A DNA stretch of 64,000 nucleotides from Salivita marina. GTDB lineage: Bacteria; Pseudomonadota; Gammaproteobacteria; Pseudomonadales; Azotimanducaceae. The stretch is from contig JAYQNS010000002.1 of assembly GCA_038144425.1 (NCBI GenBank), positions 310,001 to 374,000 on the forward strand. The letters are read 5' to 3'. Of the stretch, positions 1 through 7,658 are shown piece by piece (within the stretch, counting starts at the first letter, position 1; every line of letters starts with the position of its first letter). The notes under the pieces were generated by a model. That model saw nothing but the letters and a program-made list of their open reading frames with translations. It did not search any database and was not told where the DNA came from. The position numbers and the translations under genes were made by a program.

Positions 1-340
1 TCCGGACCTGCCCCTCACGCCCCTAGAGTGGCCTGAATGGGGAAACCCCGTGGCCTCTCGGGAGGCCTTCGACACCATTCGGGCCTACTGCCCCTATCAA
101 AATGTTCGCCCCGGGGCCTTTCCCCCGGTGCTGGCTACCGCTGGGGTGGAGGATCCTCGCGTCGGCTACTGGGAGCCCGCAAAATGGATCGCCGCGCTCC
201 GCCATGAGCAGCGCGGCGCCGCGCCCCTGCTGCTAAGGACGCAGTTTGCCGCAGGCCATGGCGGCGCTACGGGGCGCTACGCCGGCCTCGAGGAGATTGC
301 CGAAGCCTATGCGTTTCTACTCACCGCCCTTCATCCCTGA
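1..340 (+). CDS. ptrB: Oligopeptidase B (S9A prolyl oligopeptidase family), C-terminal part
   Basis: Only the last 112 codons are present; the gene enters the window open in frame from base 2. The reading PLTPLEWPEWGNP followed by AYCPYQNV matches the oligopeptidase B catalytic domain. EDPRVGYWEPAKW carries the expected catalytic Asp and GHGGATGR the catalytic His; the nucleophilic Ser lies upstream of the window. The family cleaves short peptides after Lys/Arg in the cytoplasm. A GTG at 50 could be mistaken for a start, but the conserved sequence runs on upstream of it. The stop is 14 nt before the next ATG, so co-transcription with the hydrolase is likely. Confidence 0.9.
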   Translation, partial: PDLPLTPLEWPEWGNPVASREAFDTIRAYCPYQNVRPGAFPPVLATAGVEDPRVGYWEPAKWIAALRHEQRGAAPLLLRTQFAAGHGGATGRYAGLEEIAEAYAFLLTALHP

Positions 341-354
341 GGAGTTTTCCGCGC

Positions 355-1239
355 ATGAATCTGCCCCCAGCCCTTGAAGCCTTTGATGCCTGGCTAGCCG
401 ACCGGGAGCAAGCCGTGCCCGCACTCCGGTCCCAGTCTGCTGCGCGGTTCCATTGGGTACCCGGGCCCCGGCGTAAAACGCCCCTTGCCGTGGTTTATCT
501 CCATGGCTTTTCCGCTGATCCGGTGGAAACCTCGCCCTTCAGCGAAGGCCTCGGGGACGCTCTCGGGGCGAACGTGTTTATGCCGCGGCTTACGGGCCAC
601 GGGCAGGACGGGGCGGCCATGGGCGCCGCTACCATGGATGCATGGCTTGCCGATCTTTCCCTGGCCATGGCCGTGGGTCAGGCCCTGGGGGAACGGATTG
701 TGCTTGTGGGCTGCTCCACGGGAGGTACGCTAGCCACATGGCAGGCCCTGCAGGGGGGAATGGATCCATCCCTGGCGGCGCTCCTGCTACTGTCCCCGAA
801 CTTTGGACCCCGGGATCCCCGCTCGGGGTTGCTGTATTGGCCTGGGGCGAGGACCTGGGCGCCCTGGCTCGTGGGGAAGGAGCGATCCATCGACCCGGAG
901 AATGCGGCCCATGGCTCGCACTGGACCACAACCTACCCCGTTGCGGCGCTCTTTCCCATGATGGCCCTGGTGCGGGAAACGCTGCGGGGGAACCTCAGCG
1001 CCATTCACACGCCCACTTGGGTCGCCTATCACCCCGATGATGACGTCGTCAGCGTGCCGAAGATGCGCAGCGCGCTGCGTCGCTTTGGGGTTGAGCCGGC
1101 CTGGCACGAGCGCCCCGCAGGGCAGGCTTCAAAACACGTGATTGCCGGCGATGCCTTCGCGCCAGAGGCTACGAGCGCGGTGCTGCGTTCAGCGCTTGCC
1201 TTTCTTGCGGCCCAGGGCCTTGGGGTGCCCGAGGCATAA
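355..1239 (+). CDS. Alpha/beta hydrolase (carboxylesterase/monoglyceride-lipase type)
   Basis: A 294-aa cytoplasmic protein without signal peptide. LHGF (residues 49-52) is the oxyanion-hole region, GCSTG (119-123) is the nucleophile elbow with Ser121, Asp228-230 in YHPDDD are candidate acid residues and His261 in SKHVIAGD the base, in the right order for a serine hydrolase. It is likely to hydrolyse a small lipid or ester; the substrate cannot be read from sequence. GGAG upstream of the ATG supports the start. It follows ptrB by 14 nt. Its 3' end overlaps the convergent desaturase-like gene by 71 nt. Confidence 0.8.
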   Translation: MNLPPALEAFDAWLADREQAVPALRSQSAARFHWVPGPRRKTPLAVVYLHGFSADPVETSPFSEGLGDALGANVFMPRLTGHGQDGAAMGAATMDAWLADLSLAMAVGQALGERIVLVGCSTGGTLATWQALQGGMDPSLAALLLLSPNFGPRDPRSGLLYWPGARTWAPWLVGKERSIDPENAAHGSHWTTTYPVAALFPMMALVRETLRGNLSAIHTPTWVAYHPDDDVVSVPKMRSALRRFGVEPAWHERPAGQASKHVIAGDAFAPEATSAVLRSALAFLAAQGLGVPEA

Positions 1240-2380
1240 GGCGCAGGGCCCCTAGGGCGCTCAGCAGGGCGAAGACCGCGAACCCCTGAAGTAGGGGGGT
1301 GGTGGGAAGGGCCAGCGCCCCCAGCAGTACCAGCGTCTGTCGGCCCAGCTCGAGGGCTCGGGCGTAGGGGCGGCCATCGAGGCACGCCCCGAGGCTGGCG
1401 AGGCTCAGCACCAGCCAGAGCACAAAAGGCGTCTGGGGCACAGGCGCCTCCTGGCCCAGCAAGGGCAGCAAGCCGAGCGCCGTGATCACGAGGAACTGCA
1501 TCGCTAAATAAGCCGTGAGGCCTGGGCCTAGGGCGGGCTTCGCCATCTGCGCGGACCTGGGGGGCGGGGGGAGCGTTTCCGGCCCGGCGAGGGCCAGGCG
1601 GAGGGCACCGCCAAGGCTTCCCGAAGCCCAGCCGTGGCGAAGGAGGGCCCAATAGTGATGGGCGTTCGCCCAGAGCGGATTAAAGCTTCCCAGCGCGTGG
1701 GGTAGGCCAAAGCGCGGGGGGCAGTCGGCCCGCTCGTCTTCGTAGGTGCCCAGCAGCCGGTCCCAGAGAATGAAGACCCCACCAAAGTTCTTATCGAGGT
1801 ATTCGGGATTGCTCGCGTGGTGCACCCGGTGGTTCGCCGGGGTCACGAGAATCCGCTCGAGCGGGCCCAGGCGATGGATCGCCTGCGTGTGCACCCAGAA
1901 CTGGTAGATCAGGTTCAGGCTGCCCACGGCGACCATGAGTTCCGCGGGGACGCCCAGGGCCAGCATGGGCAGGTAGAACAGGAACGTGAGGAAACCCGTG
2001 CTCGTTTGCCGAAGGGCCGTGGAGAGGTTGTAGGCCTCCGATTGATGATGGGCGACATGGGAGGCCCAAAGAATATTCACCCGATGCCCCGCCCGGTGCG
2101 CCAGGTAGTAACAGAAGTCGTAAGCGATGAAGGCGACAACCCAACTGACGGGGTGATCCAGCGGCCAGGCCGGAAGGGGCGTCAGCGCCTCCAGCGGCGC
2201 CCACGCCATACCGCCTACCCCCAGCACCAGGAATCCGCGAAGGCGACTCAGGGTACCCATGGACAGGGAGCAAAGCGTATCGGCAAAGCTGAAGGCGTTG
2301 CGCCCGCTCAGCCGGCTCCAAAGAAGTTCGGCGAGAAGCAGGGCCAGGAAGAACGGAATGGCGAGGGGTATGAAGTCCAT
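1169..2380 (-). CDS. Fatty acid hydroxylase/sterol desaturase superfamily membrane protein (alkylglycerol-monooxygenase-like)
   Basis: A 403-aa polytopic membrane protein. It carries the di-iron histidine motifs of the superfamily: HRAGH (95-99), HVAHH (108-112) and HRVHH (184-188). The stretches LWASHVAHHQSEAYNLSTAL and NPEYLDKNFGGVFILWDRL resemble the subgroup of animal alkylglycerol monooxygenase (TMEM195), which cleaves ether lipids, more than the sterol C-5 desaturases. Several further hydrophobic segments follow after residue 280. The tail runs 71 nt into the convergent hydrolase gene. A hydroxylase acting on lipid chains is well supported by the family; the ether-lipid substrate is inference. 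Confidence 0.8.
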   Translation of the reverse strand: MDFIPLAIPFFLALLLAELLWSRLSGRNAFSFADTLCSLSMGTLSRLRGFLVLGVGGMAWAPLEALTPLPAWPLDHPVSWVVAFIAYDFCYYLAHRAGHRVNILWASHVAHHQSEAYNLSTALRQTSTGFLTFLFYLPMLALGVPAELMVAVGSLNLIYQFWVHTQAIHRLGPLERILVTPANHRVHHASNPEYLDKNFGGVFILWDRLLGTYEDERADCPPRFGLPHALGSFNPLWANAHHYWALLRHGWASGSLGGALRLALAGPETLPPPPRSAQMAKPALGPGLTAYLAMQFLVITALGLLPLLGQEAPVPQTPFVLWLVLSLASLGACLDGRPYARALELGRQTLVLLGALALPTTPLLQGFAVFALLSALGALRLMPRAPQGPGPQERQALNAAPRS

Positions 2381-2401
2381 GGGCGGAGCTTAGCAGAGCG
2401 C

Positions 2402-2431
2402 AAAAAAAACGGCCGCCCGAAGGCGGCCGTT
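2402..2431 (-). terminator. Rho-independent terminator of the TonB receptor gene
   Basis: On the minus strand a perfect 10-bp stem (AACGGCCGCC / GGCGGCCGTT) closes on a UUCG tetraloop with a C-G closing pair and is followed by a run of Ts. It begins 20 nt after the receptor stop codon. It ends only 21 nt before the ATG of the downstream gene on the same strand. Confidence 0.93.
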
Positions 2432-2451
2432 GGGGACTGCAAAAGGGAGGC

Positions 2452-5451
2452 TTAGTTACGCGCGCCGCCCATGTTGTAGGTGACTTCCAGGCCCATGAGG
2501 CGGGGCACGGTGGTACCGGCGGTGTGGCGGAACATTTCAGCCTCGCCTTCCCGAAGTACCTGAAGCACACCGACCTCGTCGAGGACGTTGTTGACGAAGC
2601 CAGTCACGACCCAAGCACCGCCGTTGCTACGCCAGGTTGCCCGGAGGTCGATCCGGTCGTACGACGTCGCCATTTCCTCTTCCCGCTCGAAGGGGGAGTA
2701 GTAAACGTCGTCGATCCAGCTGTAGTTGGTGAACAGCTCGAGGGACCCGTTATTACCCATGGGAACCATGTAGCTGGCATAAGCGGTCCACTTGAGTTCC
2801 GGCACCTGAAGGATCTGGTTGCCGTTAATGTTTTCCTCAAGGGTTTCCACCGCGTTGGGGAACAGCGACTCAGGCTGTTCAGCCCGGGCCGGGTCAGACA
2901 CGAAAAGGTCTTCCGTGTATTCGCTCGGCGTGTAGCTGAAGTTACCCCCCAGGGTGAGGTTATCCGTGGCGAGCCAGAGGATATCCGCTTCCGCGCCCAT
3001 GATTTCCGCCCCAGGGGCTTCCACCACGGACGTCGTCGCACCACCGATGAGGGCGATTTCCGTCGCCACGGTGTGGATCGTCTTGTAGTCGTAGTAGTAG
3101 AAGGAACCGTTGATCTGGAGCGCACCATCCAGCCACTGAGTCTTGTAGCCAAGCTCGTAGTTGGTGAGTTCCTCAGGATCGTAGGCTGCCGTGGTGCTGA
3201 AGAACACCAGGTTGTAACCACCGGAGCGGGTGCCCGTGGTCACCCCGAAATAGACCATGTCGTCCGGGGTGATGTTCCAGTCGAGGTTGACGCGCCAGGT
3301 CCATTCCTCGTCCTGCCGGTGGAAAGGCCGGTAGACGGAAACGGCAAGGGGAATCCCGCCTGCGACATGAGTATCGGTCGCGGTGTAGGTTCCATCGCCA
3401 TTATCGATAAGGCCGCCATTCTGGAGGTTGAACTTCGCGATGGGCGATGCGTCGATATTGGCAATGGGCGTTCCGTCAGCCATGGTTCCCGTAAGGCCGG
3501 GGAGGCCGAAGGCTGGCAGAGCGTTGAAGCCAATCAGGGCGTTGAAGGCGTTGCCCGTCAGCAGTGACTCGGTGTAGCGGAAGAGGTTCTCCTCAGCCGT
3601 GACCTCGTCAGCTGCGTAGCGAAGCCCCGTGGTAAGGGTGAAATCTTCGTTGATGTCCCAAGCCCACTGGGTGTAGGCCGCGAAGGCCTTACGCTCGGTC
3701 TTGGTGGCGTAGAGCAGATCAGAGCCCGGCGTGCTGGGGCCGTGATTGATTTGCGTGCCACCTGGATCGCCAAGCCAAGAGCCGACCACCAGGTTGTCCG
3801 CTCGCAGGCCTGTTCCGTCGAGGGCGAGCTGCTCGTTTGAGTTATCCCGAGCGTAATTCCGCTGGCACGATTCGGCCACCTGGCCGCCGGCGTGGCAGGC
3901 GTCCCGAGCTGAGAAGAGGCCAACTTGGGCCCCACCCAGGAGCGCAAAAAGGCCTGTCTGATCCACGTAAGGATCGCGGTAGCGGGAGCTATCCAGGGTG
4001 CTGTAGAAATCGCCCCGCTGGTCGATGGTTGCGTCGTACCAGAAGACCCCGGTCGTCGTCGTGAAGTTATCGGCGACGTCATAGAAGAACTGCATCTCGT
4101 GGGAGGTGTAGTCCGCCTCATGGTTCACGTAGAACTGACGGTCCTGGAAAAGGCTCGCCGTGTTGTCGTCGTCCGTCGTGCGCTCATAGATGAGTCGGTT
4201 ACGGCCAAAGAGATACTTGATCTCAAGATCGTCGGAAGCGGTCCAGCTGAGGGTCAGCTGCGTTCCCGTTTGCCGGAACTCTTCCTGATTGAGCCCATTA
4301 GTCGCTGCGCAGAGATCGCCCCCGTCAATGTCCCCAGGGAAGACGCATTCGTTGTAGCGTGCAGCATCGGCAGCACTGGTGTTATTGAAGCCAGTCAGCG
4401 AGGCGGCGGCGTTACGGAAGCCGTCAGCGTCAACGTGGTCAATGCCTGCCCGGTTGTGCTGCGCCTGGATCACATCGCCCGTGGCCTGATCGGTGAAGGT
4501 CAGGATCGGCCGGGTCTGATCGTAGAAGTTGCTCAGCAGCGGGTTCGCGGTCTGCGTGACGTCAATGGCGCGGTAGCCGGGGATCAGGTTCGTCGTATCC
4601 CGCTGGCCGAGCCCATTTTCGTTTAGCACAACGAGGCCGCCGCCGTTAGCACCGCCAAAGGTCCGGTCGATGTCCATGTTGTTCATGCGAACGGCAAGCT
4701 CGAGGTCGTCGTTGATGTTCCAACGAAGCTGAATCGCATTGTTCAACGTGCCCAGGCCATCAAGGTCGCCGCCGAGGCCGCCAATTTCATCGATAACGCC
4801 GTCACGATCACGGTAGGCGCCGGTGTAGCGTACGGCCAGCTTGTCTTCGATGATGGGGCCGGAAAGGGCGAGGTAGGCCTCTTTCGTGCCGTAGTTACCG
4901 ACGATCGTCTTGGCGATGGCCTCGAACTCATCGGTGGGTTCGTTATAAAGAATGTTGATTGCACCACCCACGGCGTTTCGGCCGTAAAGCGTGCCCTGCG
5001 GGCCGCGAAGGACCTCCACCCGGGCCACGTCGAAGAAGGTGGCGGCGGTGGCCGTCAGCAAGTCTTCGGAGTAAATCCCATTCATGTAAGTCGCAACGCC
5101 CGGATCACCCCCGAGGGCCCGGAAGTTCCGGCCTACCCCACGCACGGTTGCGTCGTAGGGCTGGATCGTGGTCGCAGGTACGAAGTTTTGGAGATCTTCC
5201 TGATTTCGGATACCGAAATCGTCCATGAAGTCACCGGTCAACGCCGTAATCGAGATCGAGGTGTCCTGGATGGACGCCTCCCGTCGCTCGGCGGTGACGA
5301 TCACTTCTTCGATGCGCCGACCGGAATTTGCAGCTTCTTCTGCAAAAGCGGGGGCGGCGAGACTGCCCGTGAGACACGCGATGGCGACGGCCAGCGCCTT
5401 AGGCGCTGCACGCTCCGCCACCGTCCGTCCGATTTGACGGCTTGGTGACAT
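2452..5451 (-). CDS. TonB-dependent outer-membrane receptor
   Basis: A 999-aa receptor. The chosen ATG at 5451 has GGGGAG about 8 nt upstream and opens directly on a signal peptide (KALAVAIACLTGSLAAPAFA, cleavage near residue 37); the open frame extends 61 codons further but without a signal or RBS. IEEVIVTAERREASIQD is the TonB-box/plug start, and VARVEVLRGPQGTLYGRNAV with GGAIN is the plug signature. The rest is a large beta barrel ending ...GLEVTYNMGGARN, not on the usual terminal aromatic. The type is common in Sphingomonad-like and marine gammaproteobacterial genomes for siderophores or other organic ligands; the ligand is not deducible. It stands alone with its own terminator. Confidence 0.93.
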   Translation of the reverse strand: MSPSRQIGRTVAERAAPKALAVAIACLTGSLAAPAFAEEAANSGRRIEEVIVTAERREASIQDTSISITALTGDFMDDFGIRNQEDLQNFVPATTIQPYDATVRGVGRNFRALGGDPGVATYMNGIYSEDLLTATAATFFDVARVEVLRGPQGTLYGRNAVGGAINILYNEPTDEFEAIAKTIVGNYGTKEAYLALSGPIIEDKLAVRYTGAYRDRDGVIDEIGGLGGDLDGLGTLNNAIQLRWNINDDLELAVRMNNMDIDRTFGGANGGGLVVLNENGLGQRDTTNLIPGYRAIDVTQTANPLLSNFYDQTRPILTFTDQATGDVIQAQHNRAGIDHVDADGFRNAAASLTGFNNTSAADAARYNECVFPGDIDGGDLCAATNGLNQEEFRQTGTQLTLSWTASDDLEIKYLFGRNRLIYERTTDDDNTASLFQDRQFYVNHEADYTSHEMQFFYDVADNFTTTTGVFWYDATIDQRGDFYSTLDSSRYRDPYVDQTGLFALLGGAQVGLFSARDACHAGGQVAESCQRNYARDNSNEQLALDGTGLRADNLVVGSWLGDPGGTQINHGPSTPGSDLLYATKTERKAFAAYTQWAWDINEDFTLTTGLRYAADEVTAEENLFRYTESLLTGNAFNALIGFNALPAFGLPGLTGTMADGTPIANIDASPIAKFNLQNGGLIDNGDGTYTATDTHVAGGIPLAVSVYRPFHRQDEEWTWRVNLDWNITPDDMVYFGVTTGTRSGGYNLVFFSTTAAYDPEELTNYELGYKTQWLDGALQINGSFYYYDYKTIHTVATEIALIGGATTSVVEAPGAEIMGAEADILWLATDNLTLGGNFSYTPSEYTEDLFVSDPARAEQPESLFPNAVETLEENINGNQILQVPELKWTAYASYMVPMGNNGSLELFTNYSWIDDVYYSPFEREEEMATSYDRIDLRATWRSNGGAWVVTGFVNNVLDEVGVLQVLREGEAEMFRHTAGTTVPRLMGLEVTYNMGGARN

Positions 5452-5839
5452 AGCTTTTTCTCCCCTGAGGTCGGACCGCTGCCATCGCCATAAGACCAGA
5501 GCGGAGTCGACTACGGGACTCTGGAAACGGTGGCAAGGCGTCCTCGTATTTGTTTTCTTTTGACGACCCCGGGGCATAAGGGACCAGAGGGGAAGGGTTG
5601 TGTCAAGCCAGAAATCAAATTGAAACAATTTCATTGATTTAAAAATACAGGACGGCCCCCGGCGCCCGAGGGTACTACGGCCCCTCGGATCTTAGGCGGC
5701 GGCCGTGGCGTGGGGGATCGACGCTTTCCAAATCCGCCACGCCCTAAGAAGGCGGAGGGAGAAGGCATCGGGGGCCTGGGCTGCAACCGTTCGGGGGGCT
5801 GTGTAGGCTTGAGCGACCGAGGTCTGGGGGAGAAGGGCG
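5452..5839. other. Divergent intergenic region between TonB receptor and amidase genes
   Basis: 388 bp without a credible gene. It must hold promoters for both divergent genes. The part at 5600-5650 is clearly AT-rich against the surrounding sequence and contains overlapping inverted repeats (listed separately). A TTGACA is present on the minus strand near 5602-5607, but no good -10 element lies at normal spacing. Confidence 0.6.
5612..5640. promoter_or_regulatory. AT-rich overlapping inverted repeats, candidate operator
   Basis: Inner dyad: AAATTG (5617-5622), 3-nt spacer, CAATTT (5626-5631), perfect. Outer dyad: AAATCA (5612-5617) with TGATTT (5635-5640), perfect. It lies 160-190 bp upstream of the receptor start, at the only AT-rich spot of the region. 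A role as repressor or activator site is inference; it does not match a Fur box well. Confidence 0.45.
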
Positions 5840-7267
5840 ATGGATTATCGAAGCGGTACGCTTAATGAATGGGCTGGGCGGGTGGCGAGGGGCGAACTCT
5901 CTGCCGAAGCGCTCATGGCTTCAACACTCGATCGCATCGAGCAGCTTAACCCGGCGCTCTCCGCCTTCACGGAGCTTCGGCCCCGGGAAACGGTGCTTAC
6001 CGAAGCCCGTGCGGTGGATGAGGCGCGGTCCCGGGGCGAGTCCCTGCCGCCCTTGGCGGGCATACCCCTGGGCGTCAAGGATCTTGAAGACGCGGCGGGC
6101 TTGCTGAGCACCTTTGGGTCCGCACTCTACGGCCAGACGCCCGCTACCGAGGATTCGATCTTAGTGTCGCGCCTGAAGCAGGCTGGGGCCATCGTGGTGG
6201 GAAAAACCATGACCCCGGAATTCGGCTGCAAGGGGGTCACTAACAACCCCCGCCAGGGCATCTGCCGGAACCCCTTTGCCCTGGAGCGGTCTCCCGGGGG
6301 CTCCTCCGGTGGCAGCAGCGCCGCCCTGGCCGCGGGGCTCGTTCCCCTGGCGACGGGGTCCGACGGCGGCGGTTCCATTCGCATTCCTTCGGCCTTTAGC
6401 GGCCACTCCGGCTTTAAGGCCAGCCAGGGGCGTTTGCCTCTTGGCGATGCGCTGCCTCCCACTACGGGGACTTTGGCGGTGCGCGGCCCTATGACCTACG
6501 ACCTCAGTGGTACATGTCTAGCGCTGGAGCTCGCCCAGGGGCCGCACCCGCGGGATATTTTTTCTCTGCCAGCAGTTCCTGGGCTTTTTGCCCATGCTGA
6601 AGCAGCGCCCGCTCCTAAAAAGGTGCTGTGGGCGCCGACCCTGGGTTATGCGGAGCTCGACGCGCCCGTGGCAAGAACGCTCGCGGTGGCGCGTCAGCGA
6701 CTTGAGGAGGCCGGCATCGAGGTGGTCGAGGTGGCGGGGCCCTTTCCCGAGCATCCTCTCCCAAGCTGGTGGACCCTTTGGGCGGCGCAGATGGCGCGAA
6801 AGCTCGGGTCCTACCGGGGCACGGCGGACTGGGATGCGATTGATCCAGAGCTTCGGGAGATCGTCGCGTACGGCATGGATGAGGTGAGCGGCGCCGATTA
6901 CGCCCGGGCCATGGATCAGTGCACCATCCTCGCCATGGCCCTAGAGGCGACCCTCGAGCGCCACGGTGCCAGCCTGCTTCTGGGGGCCACTTGCCCCTGC
7001 CTGCCGCCGGAGCACGACGCGCCGGGGATTGTGCTCGGTCGTCAAACCGGTCGCTGGGTAGAAATGACCTTGCCCATGAATATGACGCGCATGCCCGCGG
7101 CTACGGTCGCCGCAGGGCTGGGTACGGAAGGGAACGGTCCCGCACTCCCCGTCGGCCTTCAGGTGCTCGGCGGTCAGCATCAGGACGCGGCGGTGCTGAG
7201 CGGCGCCTTGGCCCTGGAAAGAATCCTTGGCGGCCCCCTTCGGGCTGATCTCGCAGCCTTTTCTTAG
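5840..7267 (+). CDS. Amidase signature (AS) family amidohydrolase
   Basis: A 475-aa enzyme of the Ser-cisSer-Lys class that hydrolyses a carboxamide in the cytoplasm. Lys80 in GVKDLEDAAG, cis-Ser155 in SPGGSSGGSSAAL and nucleophile Ser179 in SDGGGSIRIPS have the same spacing as the triad of fatty acid amide hydrolase (75 and 24 residues). It lacks gatB/gatA neighbours, so it is not the tRNA amidotransferase subunit. GGGGAG precedes the ATG. The substrate is unknown. It diverges from the TonB receptor and is followed after 89 nt by a small beta-rich protein. Confidence 0.88.
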   Translation: MDYRSGTLNEWAGRVARGELSAEALMASTLDRIEQLNPALSAFTELRPRETVLTEARAVDEARSRGESLPPLAGIPLGVKDLEDAAGLLSTFGSALYGQTPATEDSILVSRLKQAGAIVVGKTMTPEFGCKGVTNNPRQGICRNPFALERSPGGSSGGSSAALAAGLVPLATGSDGGGSIRIPSAFSGHSGFKASQGRLPLGDALPPTTGTLAVRGPMTYDLSGTCLALELAQGPHPRDIFSLPAVPGLFAHAEAAPAPKKVLWAPTLGYAELDAPVARTLAVARQRLEEAGIEVVEVAGPFPEHPLPSWWTLWAAQMARKLGSYRGTADWDAIDPELREIVAYGMDEVSGADYARAMDQCTILAMALEATLERHGASLLLGATCPCLPPEHDAPGIVLGRQTGRWVEMTLPMNMTRMPAATVAAGLGTEGNGPALPVGLQVLGGQHQDAAVLSGALALERILGGPLRADLAAFS

Positions 7268-7356
7268 GGTTGCCTTGGGGCTGCAACGGGGCAGGGGACG
7301 CGCTAGGGTTAGGGATAGGGCTCGCACGGGGCGAGCGACTTTGGAGAGCAACGGTT

Positions 7357-7653
7357 ATGTCTGCGACGGGTCAATGGAACGTCACCATCAACAGCCCCAT
7401 GGGGGCTCAGCAGGGCACGCTGGATATCGCTGTGGACGGCGACACCCTCACGGGCACCATGGTAGGGCCGCAGGGAACGCTGGCCCTGGAAGAGGGCAAG
7501 GCGGACGGTGCGTCTCTCAGCTGGGCGGCGAACGTCACCTCCCCCATGCCCATCAAGCTAGAGTTCAGCGCCGAGGTGAACGGCGATGAAATCAGCGGCA
7601 CGGTTAAGCTGGGCGCCTTTGGCAACGCAACCTTTTCGGGTAGCCGCGCCTAG
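7357..7653 (+). CDS. Small beta-rich conserved hypothetical protein
   Basis: 98 aa. The ATG at 7357 has GGAGAG 9 nt upstream; the frame is open a little further but without an RBS. The sequence alternates short strands: WNVTINSPMG, GTLDIAVDGDTLTGTMVG, LSWAANVTSPMPIKLEF, EVNGDEISGTVKLGAFGNATFSG. It reads as a small antiparallel beta barrel or sandwich, acidic, without signal peptide or cysteines. I recognise the pattern (GQ/DGDTLTGT/GNATFSG) only as a small conserved protein of unknown function. It follows the amidase on the same strand. Confidence 0.65.
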   Translation: MSATGQWNVTINSPMGAQQGTLDIAVDGDTLTGTMVGPQGTLALEEGKADGASLSWAANVTSPMPIKLEFSAEVNGDEISGTVKLGAFGNATFSGSRA

Positions 7654-7658
7654 GCCGC

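Noticed and set aside
5581..5607. Sigma-70 promoter with TTGACA on the minus strand for the TonB receptor
   Set aside because: The nearest TATAAT-like hexamer (TTATGC) is 21 nt away, too far for a confident call.
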